A stretch of DNA of 64,000 nt from Sedimentitalea nanhaiensis DSM 24252. Its GTDB lineage: Bacteria > Pseudomonadota > Alphaproteobacteria > Rhodobacterales > Rhodobacteraceae. The DNA is taken from contig NZ_KI421509.1 of NCBI RefSeq assembly GCF_000473225.1, forward strand, positions 419,470 to 483,469. Reading direction: 5' to 3'. This document shows, in pieces, positions 63,253-64,000 of this stretch. The notes under the pieces are model-generated. The model saw nothing but the letters and a program-made list of their open reading frames with translations, was not told where the DNA came from and did no database searches. A program made the position numbers and the translations under genes. How positions within the stretch are numbered: position 1 is the first letter of the stretch; every line of letters starts with the position of its first letter.

Positions 63253-64000
63253 ATGCAGATGAACCCGCTGGGCCGCACCGGCCTGACCGTATCCGAACTT
63301 TGCCTGGGTACGATGACCTTTGGCACCCAAACCAGCGAAGCCGAAGGCCATGCGCAGATCGACCGGGCCTTGGCCGCAGGGATCAATTTCATCGACACCG
63401 CCGAGATGTATCCGGTAAACCCGGTGCGCAAGGAAACCGTCGGGCGTACCGAAGAGATCATCGGCGCCTGGAATGCGGCCAATCCCGCGCGACGTGCCGA
63501 CTATGTTCTAGCGACCAAACATTCCGGCGAAGGGTTGCAGATCGTGCGCGATGGCGCACCGATCTCCAGCGCGACCATCCCAGCCACAATCGAAGGATCG
63601 CTGCGTCGGTTGCAGACAGATTATATCGACCTCTACCAATTTCACTGGCCGAACCGGGGCAGCTATATGTTCCGAAAGAACTGGACCTATGATCCGTCGA
63701 GGCAGGATCGCAGCGCTACGATCGCCAATATCGAGGACTGTCTGGAGGCGCTGCAACATCAGGTGGACAAAGGCAATATCCGTCATTTCGGCCTGTCCAA
63801 CGAAAGCGCCTGGGGAGCGGCGCAGTGGCTGCGCCTTTCCGAGGACCGCGGATGGCCACGGGTCGCGTCGATCCAGAATGAATACTCGCTGTTATGCCGA
63901 CTATATGACACCGATCTGGCCGAGCTGAGCGCAAACGAAGACGTCGGTCTGCTGGCGTTTTCGCCTTTGGGAACCGGGTTGTTGACCGGAAAGTATCAGG
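63253..64000 (+). CDS. Aldo/keto reductase (cut by right window edge)
   Basis: NADPH-dependent carbonyl reductase of the AKR superfamily, close to the Tas/YghZ type. The first 249 residues are visible, the end is missing. Catalytic tetrad candidates: D48 and Y53 (FIDTAEMYP), K89 (LATKHSG) and H131 (YQFHWP). The N-terminal MNPLGRTGLTVSELCLGTMTFG is typical, and FGLSNESAWGA and LLAFSPLGTGLLTGKY mark later strands of the barrel. The frame stays open to the edge. The second ATG at 63259 is an equally good start. Confidence 0.93.
   Translation, partial: MQMNPLGRTGLTVSELCLGTMTFGTQTSEAEGHAQIDRALAAGINFIDTAEMYPVNPVRKETVGRTEEIIGAWNAANPARRADYVLATKHSGEGLQIVRDGAPISSATIPATIEGSLRRLQTDYIDLYQFHWPNRGSYMFRKNWTYDPSRQDRSATIANIEDCLEALQHQVDKGNIRHFGLSNESAWGAAQWLRLSEDRGWPRVASIQNEYSLLCRLYDTDLAELSANEDVGLLAFSPLGTGLLTGKYQ

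Overview
The window looks like a chromosomal segment of an alphaproteobacterium, most likely a Rhodobacterales (Roseobacter-group) bacterium. The DNA is GC-rich and densely coded, with many 4-nt ATGA overlaps. The gene set fits: a DUF4167 protein, a Fur/Mur-type regulator, many ABC and TRAP uptake systems, ureohydrolases and RTX proteins. That placement is inference from gene style and has not been checked by a search. I saw no rRNA, tRNA, insertion sequence, prophage or CRISPR array.

Layout. Positions 1-8.5 kb: tyrS (cut by the left edge), anmK, selO, a DMT exporter, a nuclease/phosphatase-fold protein, a TerB-like protein, a DEAD-box RNA helicase and a Fur-family regulator. 8.5-19.3 kb: an AbrB-type membrane protein, a second DMT exporter, enolase followed directly by a decayed GNAT acetyltransferase, a GNAT/nucleoside hydrolase pair, a sulfotransferase-like gene, mazG, and an amidohydrolase with two tandem agmatinase-family enzymes. 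19.3-29.6 kb: translation and envelope housekeeping, with prfA-prmC, a DUF4167 gene, and the minus-strand chain lptF-lptG-lptD-surA-pdxA followed by rsmA. 29.7-37.3 kb: pepA, a VOC protein, holC, an aspartic protease, an ABC-F ATPase with marC, ndk and an orphan cytochrome P450.

37.3-43.3 kb is the most unusual stretch. A divergent XRE-cupin regulator faces a class III aminotransferase carrying a Lys/Ala/Pro-rich histone-like tail. The AT-rich region between them holds two inverted repeats, one lying inside a near-consensus promoter. A terminator follows, and then a second transcript with another class III aminotransferase, a membrane-anchored FMN/Fe-S glutamate-synthase-like protein and a CMD-family protein. 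Together these suggest an amine or amino-acid nitrogen pathway that I cannot name.

43.3-58.3 kb is a nutrient-uptake region. A dipeptide/oligopeptide ABC operon has an Xaa-Pro-type peptidase between the binding-protein and permease genes. An RTX calcium-binding protein follows. Then two different TRAP transporters (TAXI type and DctPQM type) lie in tandem and end in an isocitrate-lyase/PEP-mutase family enzyme. A 109-bp imperfect palindrome separates that gene from the convergent metG, and its two ends supply the stop codons of both genes. The right end holds an unrecognised conserved-looking protein, an MFS transporter, a secreted YceI-like protein and an aldo/keto reductase cut by the right edge.
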